From: Plectrocnemia conspersa
Taxonomy: Eukaryota; Arthropoda; Insecta; Trichoptera; Polycentropodidae
Direction: 5' to 3'
NCBI GenBank assembly: GCA_009617715.1
Contig: VTFK01000535.1
Span: 62,001-126,000 of the forward strand
Length of the DNA stretch: 64,000 nucleotides
A model generated the notes under the pieces. The model was not told the DNA's origin and did no database searches. It was given only the letters and a program-made list of their open reading frames with translations. Both the position numbers and the translations under genes were made by a program. Positions 55,106 to 64,000 of this stretch are shown piece after piece; within the stretch, counting starts at the first letter, position 1; each line of letters begins with the position of its first letter.

Positions 55106-55113
55106 ATCTAGAG
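55106..55113. repeat. hAT target-site duplication, left copy (ATCTAGAG)
   Basis: Eight bases identical to 57081-57088 on the other side of the inner hAT element. Eight bp is the length hAT transposases create. Confidence 0.9.
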
Positions 55114-57080
55114 CAGTGATTCCCAAACTTTTTTGGCCCACGACACAGTAAAAGAAATCAAGAATTTTGGCGACACACCTGTTTACACCAATGTTTGAAT
55201 TTCTAAGAAATGACAAAAAAATTAAATCAGAAATCAAATTTATTTTTCAAAGTAACTCTTATTATCAATATAAATTAATTTTTAAAACACAGAAATATAT
55301 TCTTTATAAATGAGTTGGATGTGCTTGTTTTCGTGAGCAAATCAATTCGAATCGTGGTTCAAAATTTGATAAGCATGTACGCATTTCATCATCGATTCTC
55401 AGTACCCTTTCTCTTTTTTTTTGACAGAAAGACGAAGAAAATGGTAAAAGGATTTTAACTGCTCTTAAGCTTATCAAAGGATGTGATTTCTGTGAGGAAA
55501 GCAAAAATTCATCTAACTTCAGTTCGTTAAATTTCGATTTCAAAAAAATATCGTTGCCCAAATCAATCAGCTGCTCCTCCTCATCGTTTGTTAAATTGGT
55601 TGCTTTATTGTTTGCGAATGGATTTAATATCCACTCATATTCGTCGAGAGAGAGTGATGGAAAGTAATGCTGGAGAGCTTTTGCAGTTCAGTGAGAGAAG
55701 CGAGAATTTGTGGGACAATTTTAAGTTTGATTAGGATTCGTTGACGGTTGGAAAGCAATCGAAATCCCGTTTCAAGATCTTGTCCTTCCACATTGCTAGC
55801 TTTCCATCAAACGATTTCAATTTTTATGTTGTTGTGATGATGTTCTCGACTGGTCCTTGCAGACAAATCCGAAAAAAATTGAACTTTCAACCATCAAATC
55901 ACGTCATGGATATCAAATTCAAATCCGTGTTCTGCAACCTCAAGAAACGAAATAACTTCAACTCTGAGATGCACAAGCCGTTTCAAAACTTTTCCCTTCG
56001 ACAGCCATCGAACTTCCGTATGGAAGAGCAGACATTTGTATTCGGAATCCATCGCATCGCATAGTTGACTGAAAATTCGGGACTGAAGTGGTCGAGACTT
56101 GATATAATTAACAACCCGGACTACTTGATTCAAAACAATTTGAAGATCTTGAGGCAAGGATTTTGATACGAGCGCTTCTCTATGAATCATACAGTGAACA
56201 CTAATTATATTCGAATTTTTTTGACGTGCCAGAGTTACAAATCCTCTTCTTTTTCCCAAGATTGATGGGCATCCATCGGTGCAGATACTCACGCAGTTAT
56301 TCCAATTTAATTTGAACGGCTCTACGTTTTCATCCACTAACTCAAACATATCTTGTCCTCTCGTCGTACCTTTCAAATCTTTGCAAAATAGAAATTCGTT
56401 GACAAATCTATTCTCTCTGATGTACCGAATAAAGGCGAGGACTTGAGCTTTTCCACTGATCAGTCAGTTGATTCATCCACTTGAAGAGACCAAAGTTTGT
56501 CAGATATTTCGAAATCCTCTCGAATTTGGTTTTGCAAGTCTGCTGACAAGTCTTCGATTCTCCGCGATATTGTGTTATTAGAAAATGGAACAGATTTGAC
56601 TTTAGCTGCAGCTTCAGCTCCAAGCATGGTTTCTACAACTATCGCCAGTGCTGGGGCGATGACTTTTTCGGCTGTTGTGTGAACTTTTTTATGTTGTGCG
56701 AGCAAATGTGCAACTTTGTAACTGGCAATGAGTCCTTTTTCCGGAAGCTTGATGAACGATGTCAACTTTTTTGATTGCCTGGTTTTTTGAGCTTCTAGAT
56801 TTTCAAAGTAACTTCGCAGTTTATGCTTGAACGAGTGATGATTAAATTCTAAATGTCTTTTAAATTTGCTTGGGACAAGAGACTCATTAGATAACTTTGC
56901 GTTGCAAATCAAACAAAACGTAATGTCACAAGCTTCAGACTCTTGTCTTATAAAACCGAATTCAATGTAATTTTCTTGATACTTTTTTTAAATTTAAATA
57001 TTTTTTGAAAATCTCGCGACACACTTTGAAATCTCTCGCGGCACACTTGTGTGTCGCGGCACATAGTTTGGGAATCACTG
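55114..57080 (-). mobile_element. Inner hAT element with intact ends, degraded transposase gene
   Basis: A 1967-bp element bounded by terminal repeats CAGTGATTCCCAAACT and AGTTTGGGAATCACTG and by a perfect 8-bp duplication. The minus strand carries one transposase gene in several frames. It opens with a BED-type finger (CLICNAKLSNE...KRHLEFNH, about 56910-56830). It then reads ASYKVAHLLAQHKKVHTTAE, LWSLQVDESTD, CVSICTDGCPSILGK, LLFHTEVRWLSKGKVLKRL, and near the left end LRAVKILLPFSSSF with RFELICSRKQAHPTHL (the hAT dimerisation domain). It resembles SCAND3/ZBED5-type hAT genes. Frameshifts near 56460 and 55894, plus a damaged stretch in the C-terminal part, mean it is not autonomous, but the ends could still be mobilised. 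Confidence 0.9.
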
Positions 57081-57088
57081 ATCTAGAG
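57081..57088. repeat. hAT target-site duplication, right copy (ATCTAGAG)
   Basis: Exact partner of 55106-55113, flanking the inner hAT element. Confidence 0.9.
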
Positions 57089-57355
57089 ATATCCAGAATT
57101 GTGACATCAGAAGATAATTCGATCAGCTTTCCCTTTTTTCGCGACGATATTTATCCATAAGTTTCCCTTACGTGAATCTTTACTTTCAAGAAAATAATAA
57201 TTAAAGTTTTAAAGTGTTTAGTTATCGTGTTGAATATGACTTCCTGGTTGATATGAGCCGCATTTAAGTTTTCTTCTAAAAATGGAAACATTTCTATTTT
57301 TTTCTCTTGCACGCAACTATCCCAAAGAACCAACGTTTTTAAACATATCCATTTT

Positions 57356-58429
57356 ATTTCAGAAAGGCAAAATCCGACGATAGTTATTTCAGAAAGCTCT
57401 ACCTATTTTTTATGACTTGTGTATTTACGTTTTTTGTAAATTGTCGTTTCTGATGAATTTGTTGCAATGGTTTCGTAATTTTTTTAGTAACCTTTATATG
57501 CCATCTTATTCTTAAATGGCGGTTATTACAAATAAATAAAAATTAAATTAAAAATTTACACAATTTTATATGCAATTTAATACGATTTTTCAAAATTTTA
57601 CTAACCGCCATTTTGAAACCAATGCGGATTAGAGTAGCTTAGCCGTTCGATATCTAGTTAAAACTAGTGGTTGCCGTGTCCTTTAAAACCTTTATATATC
57701 AAATATTATAAATATTTTTTATTTTATTTTATATTCTTTTATAGAATACTTCTTATCCTTTACATTTAGTTTATTAATTTTATAACTGCTATTTTGAAAC
57801 AATCAGGCTAAGCAAAATGGTTATCGAACTTAGCTGATATATTTTTTTAAATATTGATAAATTAACATTTTATATTTATTAACCTAATTGTTGCAGGTAA
57901 CTTGCGGCTTGATTTTTACCCTAAATGATATCATAAATTATATCAATAATTTATTGAAATTAATTTATTTTCTTAGAGCTATTGGAAAAGCAAATGTAAC
58001 TAACACATTACTTTAACATATAAATAAAGAGAGACGACATTCTCGAATCGAACAAAACGAATATTGGAATCGGAGTTGGGCAAAGGGCCGATGAGGGGCG
58101 GTGGGTTCAAGAGTGGCAAAATAGGGAATTTCGTAGGGAACATAAGCCCATTAGCGTCAGTTCCGTTTTTGTTTTTGTGGACGTCTCCAAAGTTACACGA
58201 AACGACCGGTATTTGTGTTTGTTACACGGACCTAAGGTGTACGCTAATACGTACGGCTTATGCGGGTAATCCTGCGATCTGCTGCGGAACAGACATACAA
58301 ACATGTCCATATATACAGACATACATTTTTAAAACTTCTGTCAGCGTATATACGTGATCGTATAAATATGAATATTTATAAGATATGTAAATAAAACATT
58401 TATATTATTATAAATATAATAAAGTTTAA
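57356..58429. other. AT-rich spacer, then a GC-elevated block at about 58030-58340
   Basis: From about 58030 to 58340 the composition becomes balanced (GGGCCGATGAGGGGCGG and other G-rich words). Both strands are open by chance over parts of it, with no known protein motif. It could be promoter/5' exon sequence of a gene to the right or an unknown repeat. Confidence 0.35.
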
Positions 58430-58520
58430 AAAAAGACCGGAGACGTAGATTTGAACCCTCGACCATGACTGATATCTCCTGTATATCGTGTTGGTCATAT
58501 TCTCATAACCATGGAGCAAA
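58430..58520 (-). repeat. tRNA-like / SINE-like sequence with B box and T-run
   Basis: On the minus strand GAGGGTTCAAATCTACGTCT contains a B-box (GGGTTCAAATC, 58448-58458). It is followed about 20 bp later by a T-run, as in a pol III terminator. The acceptor ends do not pair, so this is a tRNA-derived repeat rather than a tRNA gene. Confidence 0.45.
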
Positions 58521-59482
58521 ATAAGCGGCGGTTGTTGTGCCTGTTTGTGAATTTTAAGTATGATGTCAAAATAATTCCCCTTTACCTTAGTAATCCCTTT
58601 GAGGTGGTCAGCGAAAGCACTTAGTTTATGTATTTTGCCGTTGCAATTCTCTACATAAGCTAGGGCTTTAATGAATAAACATATATAAGTATTAAATATG
58701 TACACGTAATTACTCATTTTTTTTGATGGTAAAAAAGGAATTTTTTGTAGAGCTTGTATATCGCATTCGTAATGAAATATAACTGTAGCTTATATCAGGG
58801 GTTGATGACGAGATTGACTTTTTATGTTAAAAAAATAGTTACGAGCTGAATATAATATTCCCGAAATATGAAATATATTTAATAGGAGATAAGAAATAAA
58901 TTCTTATTAAAATATATTGATAACACTTTAAGCAAATTTGATCTTTGTCGATTCTAGTGCTGGTTTATGGGAAGTTTGTACTTTAATTCTGCAACACAGT
59001 TGGGAGAATAATTTAGGAATGCCCTTAAGGAATCTTTAATGTGATTATTTGTCAAACCCGATTTTAATTTCTTTTCAAGATAAGAATTTAATTTCTTTAC
59101 ATTTAATTTAATTTCTTTACAACTAGCAAATCTGCTTCTCTTTAACAACTTTACATCTGGTGTGAAATTAAGTATTTTTTTTGTATAATTGCACTTAAAA
59201 AGATAATAGTAAAAGTAATTTTCTTATTAAAACTAATTGCTAAGAAATGCAGTGATGACAATATTTGTGTATTTTATTCGTTCTGACTGAACCAGACATT
59301 GTCGCTGCTCCATTGCATGTGATTAAGAAGTTTTAATAATGGAAACTCTATATTAGTTACATATTCCTTGAATTAGGTAAAAATATCGATATCCCAAATT
59401 CTTTGCCAACTGATTTTCTTTAACAGAAAAATCTTCACCGACATCCGTTTGATCATCCGACAAATTTGTACTCATGTGCTCA
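58521..59482. other. AT-rich spacer, possible remnants on the minus strand
   Basis: On the minus strand an ATG at about 59475 opens a readable stretch (MSTNLSDDQTDVGEDF, about 40 codons) before a stop, directly next to the hAT-like end at 59483. A further open piece lies at 58954-59148. Neither matches a family I know. Confidence 0.3.
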
Positions 59483-60860
59483 AGGGTACTGCGTAAGTCT
59501 CGGGTTTTTTAAATTTCCGGGACTCGAGACCCAAATTTTTAAAGTCCCGGAAATCCTCGAGACTTTATTTATTAACTTATATTATTTATGAACAAACATA
59601 GGTACAGTAGGTAAAAATTTACTGAAACAAATCAAAAATATTTTATTCGATATTTATTTAAATTAAATTTATTACTTAAAATATGTTTTTAAAAACACCA
59701 AGGCATTTAAAGACGAATCACATATCCTATTCCTGGTTTTTGTAACAAATATTCCAGCCGTAGAAAACACTCGCTCGCTTTCTGTCAATGTTGGCTTAAT
59801 TGTGAGCAATGGGTTGAACAAAAGATCTAGATTTGGAGTCAACTTGCCAGTTGAGTCTCAAATATAAAACTCCTTTTAAAATTGAATATTTTATTTCTCG
59901 CGGTTGTAATATTCTGGTGGTTCAATAATGCATTGTTTAATTTTTGTTACTAAGATGTCAATGGATCTTTTCTTCGTCGATTACTTCGATATTCGAACTT
60001 TCCAAACTAGAATAAAGTCGTCCTAAAAATTTTTCACCATATTTTAAATATACTATTTTAGAACAACGTTAGTATTGGCAACATGATCGGGATTTTGTAA
60101 AAATTGTATCAAGCAAATGCGACTCATATTTCGTCTTTTTCTTGTAAATATTTCGTGAGTTGTGTTAACTTTAAATATATTTTTTAAGGAAAATTAACAA
60201 TAATTTCAGAAGTTAATAAAGTGGCATCTCGGCGAGCTAAAGTTTTAACTTTCAGTTTTATAGCAGCGAGTACAGCGAGTAAATATGTTCCAATACTTGT
60301 ATGTTCCATTCATTCAAATATGTCAAGATCAATTAAATATTTTCTGATGCAGTTTCTTAACTTTAAAAATGTTTAGATCATGGGTATTAAAGAATTCCAC
60401 GTTGTCTTTGTGTCGAGACATAAATTATGCTTGACATAAAGTTTGCTCTTTACACATTTCTGTAAAATTGTACCTTTCGTTGGACTTTTTAGAAATAATT
60501 TGATTATTTTTTGAGTCTCATTAGCTCGGTTTCAAACATAGTTTTTCATTTAAAATTTCTACACTTTCATTATTTTTAAAGTTACTTTCCTGAATATATT
60601 GTTCATCTGGAATCTTCATGTGTTTGACATTCATTCTCTTTTCGGTATAAAACGTTTATCACAGCTAGATGAATGATGCATAATTACGCAAAGACTCTCA
60701 CGTCCAATGTTTTTTATAACGCTAGCTCAATCAATTGTTACTGTCCCATTGTCGGTTTTAAAAATAATTTTAAAATCTTCGAAACGGTTCTCAACAATTC
60801 TTCGAATTTCAGAAGAATCATATCTTCTATATAAAAATATCGTTTTCACTTTGAACGACA
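59483..60860 (-). pseudogene. Decayed hAT transposase (Ac/ZBED4-like) with terminal hairpin
   Basis: The minus strand near 59810-59700 reads RASVFSTAGIFVTKTRNRIC and ALVFLKTYF, the SERVFSTAGxxxxxxRxxL...LxFLxxN signature that ends Ac-type hAT transposases. Upstream on that strand (to about 60860) only scraps are readable, such as GTYLLAVLAAIKLKVKTLAR. The left edge starts near AGGGTACTGCGTAAGTCTCG and contains a hairpin: ATTTCCGGGACT (59513-59524) pairs perfectly with AGTCCCGGAAAT (59543-59554). No right terminal repeat was found. Confidence 0.65.
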
Positions 60861-62879
60861 AATAACTTTATTGATATCATTAATTAACAGAAAAAAACAT
60901 TAATGGACCATGATAGCGACCTTTTGGAATTCCAAATGTAACAATGTATTTAAACGACTTGTATTGCTCAAAGTGTGATTAAAAAAATATCATTTTGTAG
61001 AAAAACCTAAGCTTATCGATTTTATTAAAATTAAAACTTATGAATATATTACAAATTTAATATATATTAATATTAATTATTTATAATAATAACTTTTATA
61101 TTTAATTATGAAAACATATTTTCTTTTATTGATGATTTTGTCAAGAGTGCTACTGATGAGTATAAAGTTGAAAAGTGAAAATGTGAAGTTGTCAACTTCC
61201 ATTGCCGAAGGTATTTCAGATTATTTTGATATACGAGTTCGTTTTGTGCCCAGTCAACGGTGCCCAAAGTGCTTGTCTTCGATTTGACGCTATTGTTGTA
61301 AGATGCTAAACTAATGCTCATTTATTGGGCTAGGGCTCCTCCCAGAGCGCCGTGGAAAGGGCGAAGCCTTAAACCTACGACCCTTTGTGCCCTGAGCGCC
61401 TCTAAATAACACAGAGGGGCTTCCGCGGTTAATTGTGATCGAAGATGTATTCCAAAGTGCCGCTTCGAAATTACTGTTCGATGCGAACTTACGTCGGTGC
61501 TTCATTTCCAACTTCTCAAGGGGAAATTAAATTGAATAAACCCACAAGAAAATAAATGATTATATCATAATAATAGCTACATAATAAAGCAGTATTGAAT
61601 ATTGACTGTGGTTTATTTTTTATCTAAGACATTCATTTTTGACTATCTGGACTAATACTGGAGAGGAAAAACATAGATAATTCGAACTTTCTTTGATTTT
61701 AAAAAAATTATAATATATTTACTATATGTACTACTTAATTTTTTCATTTAATTAGTAAATCTGCAATTCAATCAATAAGAATTTTTAAATATTTTTTGAA
61801 TATCAGTAGGAATTTTTCTAAGAGCTTTTATACAGTTTTAATATAAGTCAATGCAGTCTTGTAGCTAATGTAATTATTACTATCTTTTTCACTTATATTC
61901 TAATAAAATTGTAAAATCACTGATGGTAAACATAATTCAGATTTCACTACAACATTTTACTATTTAATATTAGATAAAATGAAAGTACAGTTTTTTCATT
62001 AAGCAGAGATTAAACATCTGATAATAAAAAAAATATTTGTTTTATGATTTGCTTTTAAAATATTACATTTTAAAGGGAATCATAAAGATCAAAATCTAAA
62101 AAACCATGCTAAAAGAATTGTAAACAATTTCATGCACCTGGAAATGTTTTGTGCTTTTTTTTAAAACACAACACACAAAAAAGTATAGTTCTTATGCTCT
62201 ATCTTCTAACGAGATTTACTAAAATGAGTGTGAGATATTTTGAGAGAATTGTGTCAGATTTGGTTACTAAATTCACGCTTCCACGATGCTTAAATATAAT
62301 TTTAAACATGGCTTAAATTCAATATTTATTATATTATATTCTTAATCCGATTTAACGTTATGAATTTTTGTTTCCCCTTTCACGTACTTACTCATATTTT
62401 TTCACTTTAGTTTATGACGTGTAATGTATGGTCCACAGCCTTGTCGAATCGCATTAGTTTCTTTTTAAGCTATAAACCAAAACGTGTCATTCGAAAGAAT
62501 ATTTTTTGCTCTACAAGATAAGTATTTTTCACACTTTCGACACCTCCTTCTGTTTGCGTTCAATCAAGAAAATAGAGCCGCCAAAGCTGCTCGCGCTATT
62601 TGCGTACTGTACGGTGAAGATGCTGTAATCACATGACCGTATACCGCCCTCTTCAATCAATAGGAAAAGTTCAGAAGTTTAGCGTTTGGGTCCCACGCTT
62701 TTTTATAGAAAAAATAAAAATCAACGCTCGGCAATTTCTGTTGGTTTGCTTGCGCATGACCAAAAGCAAAGTTCCTTTACTGCATCACTACTGATGATGA
62801 AAAATGACGCTTTTATGGGAATATGAAGCGACTGAAAGAATGGTTGAATCGTGGTCAACAAGCAAGCGAAACAATAATT
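60861..62879. other. Spacer with a GC-elevated block at about 61320-61510
   Basis: Mostly AT-rich with no gene. The block at 61320-61510 (GGGCTCCTCCCAGAGCGCCG and similar) is sharply bounded, as a transposon fragment would be, but carries no recognisable motif. Another mildly balanced region at about 62540-62800 precedes the LTR-like block. Confidence 0.35.
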
Positions 62880-63530
62880 GTATTTTAGGGAGCGTAACCC
62901 TAGGGGTGGTTGACCTCGCGGCCAATGAGACTCTTGGTCGAATCCTATTAGACTGTTTATTATTTTATATTTACAAGTTTGTTAATGGACGAATACGGCG
63001 TGACGTTTCTCGTGATGTCGGAGTTCGTGCAGTTGATGATGCTCAGGATGGCTCAAGTTGCATGTGACCGGTGTCAGGAGTGTCAGGTGGGGGCGCGTAG
63101 CTGGTTCCTCAGGAAGGCTGCTGGTCGTCGTTTGCCGCTGATTCCGCTCTCTGGCGTCTGGTCTCTGTCTCGTGCCTCTCGTCTCTCGCTTGACTGCCTC
63201 GGGCTCTCTACCAAGGTCTTGTGTCCACTGCGGATCAACTGCCGTCTCCTCGTCGGAGTCCGGGCTTATATTCTTTTGGGGGATGCACCATTGCTGGCCA
63301 ATCACGCTTGTGCGTCGATCTCCTAGCCAATCGCTGGAGTCGCTTCGTAGAATTCGAGAAATCGGATGTTGCATATTTGGAAGCGAGTTTTTGCTTGCTC
63401 CGACTTTCGAACTCTACGGAAAGTGTTTGCTGTTGTGATGATCAATTGCATCCGCACCGTTTGGTCACAAAAGGGATTCTCTTAACGACCCATGTTGTGT
63501 GGTCAAAAGAAATCCCTCTTGTGCCATGAT
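62880..63530 (-). mobile_element. LTR-like block on the minus strand
   Basis: Reading the minus strand, GATTGGCC (CAAT box, about 63303), then GAATATAAG (TATA-like, about 63275), then about 300 bp of GC-rich sequence rich in GAGAC words, then AATAAAC (poly(A) signal, about 62964). This order and spacing fit an LTR with U3, R and U5. Long open frames on both strands are a side effect of high GC. No gag or pol protein is adjacent, so it would be a solo LTR. The exact TG...CA ends and target duplication were not resolved. Confidence 0.5.
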
Positions 63531-63540
63531 GTTTGTCTTA

Positions 63541-64000
63541 GGGCCCATACGCACTGTCGGCTAGCCGCCGGCGACTAGCCGCCCGGCGACTGTACTTTAT
63601 ATGGTTTTAAATGGGTGCATACGCACGCAGGCGCCGAGTCGCCGGAGCGTCAGGCGCGATCCTGCGCAGAGGTGATGCACAGGCGACTTGCCTGTCGCGG
63701 CAACCTATAAAAGCATGGGTTTAGATGAGTACATTCGCACGAGGAGCGACTTTCGAGGCGACTTATACATCATTCACAAAAAAATGGCTTCGACACAGAA
63801 ACGCTCATCGTAGAAATTGAATCCCGAATCGTTTACAATAATTTTATATGAATATTGATAACGAAAAAAAAATATTGTGAAATAATATGCATAATTATTT
63901 TTTATATTATTTCTTGCTTCTCAATTTAAATTAATTTTTATTAAAATAATACAGATACATTTTATAATTGCATTTGGGAAAACAAAAGCGTTTCATACAG
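63541..64000 (+). mobile_element. PIF/Harbinger-like terminus, runs off the right edge
   Basis: The end begins GGGCCCATACGCACTGTCGG directly after TTA (63538-63540), the usual Harbinger target. The first 200 bp are very GC-rich, with repeated CGGCGACTAGCCGCC-type words. The start motif recurs as GGGTGCATACGCAC at 63613 and GAGTACATTCGCAC at 63727. TATAAAAG at 63706 and an ATG at 63784 follow, but the frame MASTQKRSS stops at once. From about 63840 the sequence is AT-rich. The other end lies outside the window. Confidence 0.5.

Larger units (their letters stand above)
54770..57355 (-). mobile_element. Outer hAT element, split by a second hAT insertion
   Basis: The left end CAGTGCTCTTCAACCTTTTC at 54770, followed by CGCCCCGGC, is a typical hAT terminal sequence. 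On the minus strand the right-hand piece (57333-57090) reads FPFLEENLNAAHINQEVIF then ITKHFKTL, the FPxLxxxLxxNxxxxxxxxxxIxxHLxxL region before the hAT C-terminus. The left-hand piece reads TEKSIECLISASSSCRR then YIKLLAKKQHMSH, the end of the C-terminal domain (LRxxxSxxxPxIxxLxxxKQxQxSH). The inner element at 55114-57080 separates them. No matching right terminal repeat was found, so the right end is truncated or decayed. Confidence 0.55.

Noticed and set aside
55741..56064. 107-codon open frame on the + strand
   Set aside because: Antisense to the hAT transposase; it contains no independent motif.
62979..63529. Several overlapping open frames of 87-130 codons on both strands
   Set aside because: High GC removes stop codons by chance; the segment is better explained as an LTR-like block with promoter and poly(A) signals.

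Overview
The window is nuclear DNA of an insect. It is very AT-rich, has long (TA)n microsatellites, and carries an insect-specific 7tm_6 odorant receptor with GT-AG introns. It also holds insect-typical transposons: R1- and Jockey-clade LINEs, several hAT lineages, mariner and a Harbinger-like end. The order cannot be fixed from sequence alone. The receptor layout (one long first exon, then four short ones) is seen in several holometabolous orders.

Protein-coding content is sparse. At the left edge (1-514, +) is the 3' part of a gene built from 30-nt phase-1 exons, each encoding a 10-residue Thr-rich repeat. At 4193-5962 (+) is a second small gene. Its seven exons splice into a 157-residue type II membrane protein whose Asn/Thr-rich outer part comes from alternating 48-nt and 60-78-nt exons that were duplicated together with their introns. 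These two genes are the most unusual content and look like a small family of microexon-built surface or secreted proteins. At 6925-8736 (-) is a small multi-pass membrane protein gene with a clear 3' half and an uncertain 5' half. At 25857-27953 (+) is a complete five-exon odorant receptor of 419 residues.

The rest is transposon remains and AT-rich spacer. R1-clade LINE pieces face each other at 17.7-19.2 kb. A LINE with a 60-bp internal duplication lies at 28.3-29.3 kb, and a Jockey LINE at 46.2-47.0 kb. At least seven scraps of one further LINE family are scattered from 2 to 50 kb. hAT remains occur at 41.6-43.1, 50.9-51.5, 54.8-57.4 and 59.5-60.9 kb. The third of these is a nested pair, and its inner element keeps its ends and a perfect 8-bp target duplication. 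A mariner 3' end lies at 53 kb, LTR-like promoter/poly(A) blocks at 50.1 and 62.9-63.5 kb, and a Harbinger-like terminus at 63541 runs off the right edge.

The genes show no shared pathway. The two microexon genes sit next to each other on one strand, which suggests local duplication. The odorant receptor stands alone. All calls come from reading the sequence. No homology search was run, so family names rest on recognised motifs.
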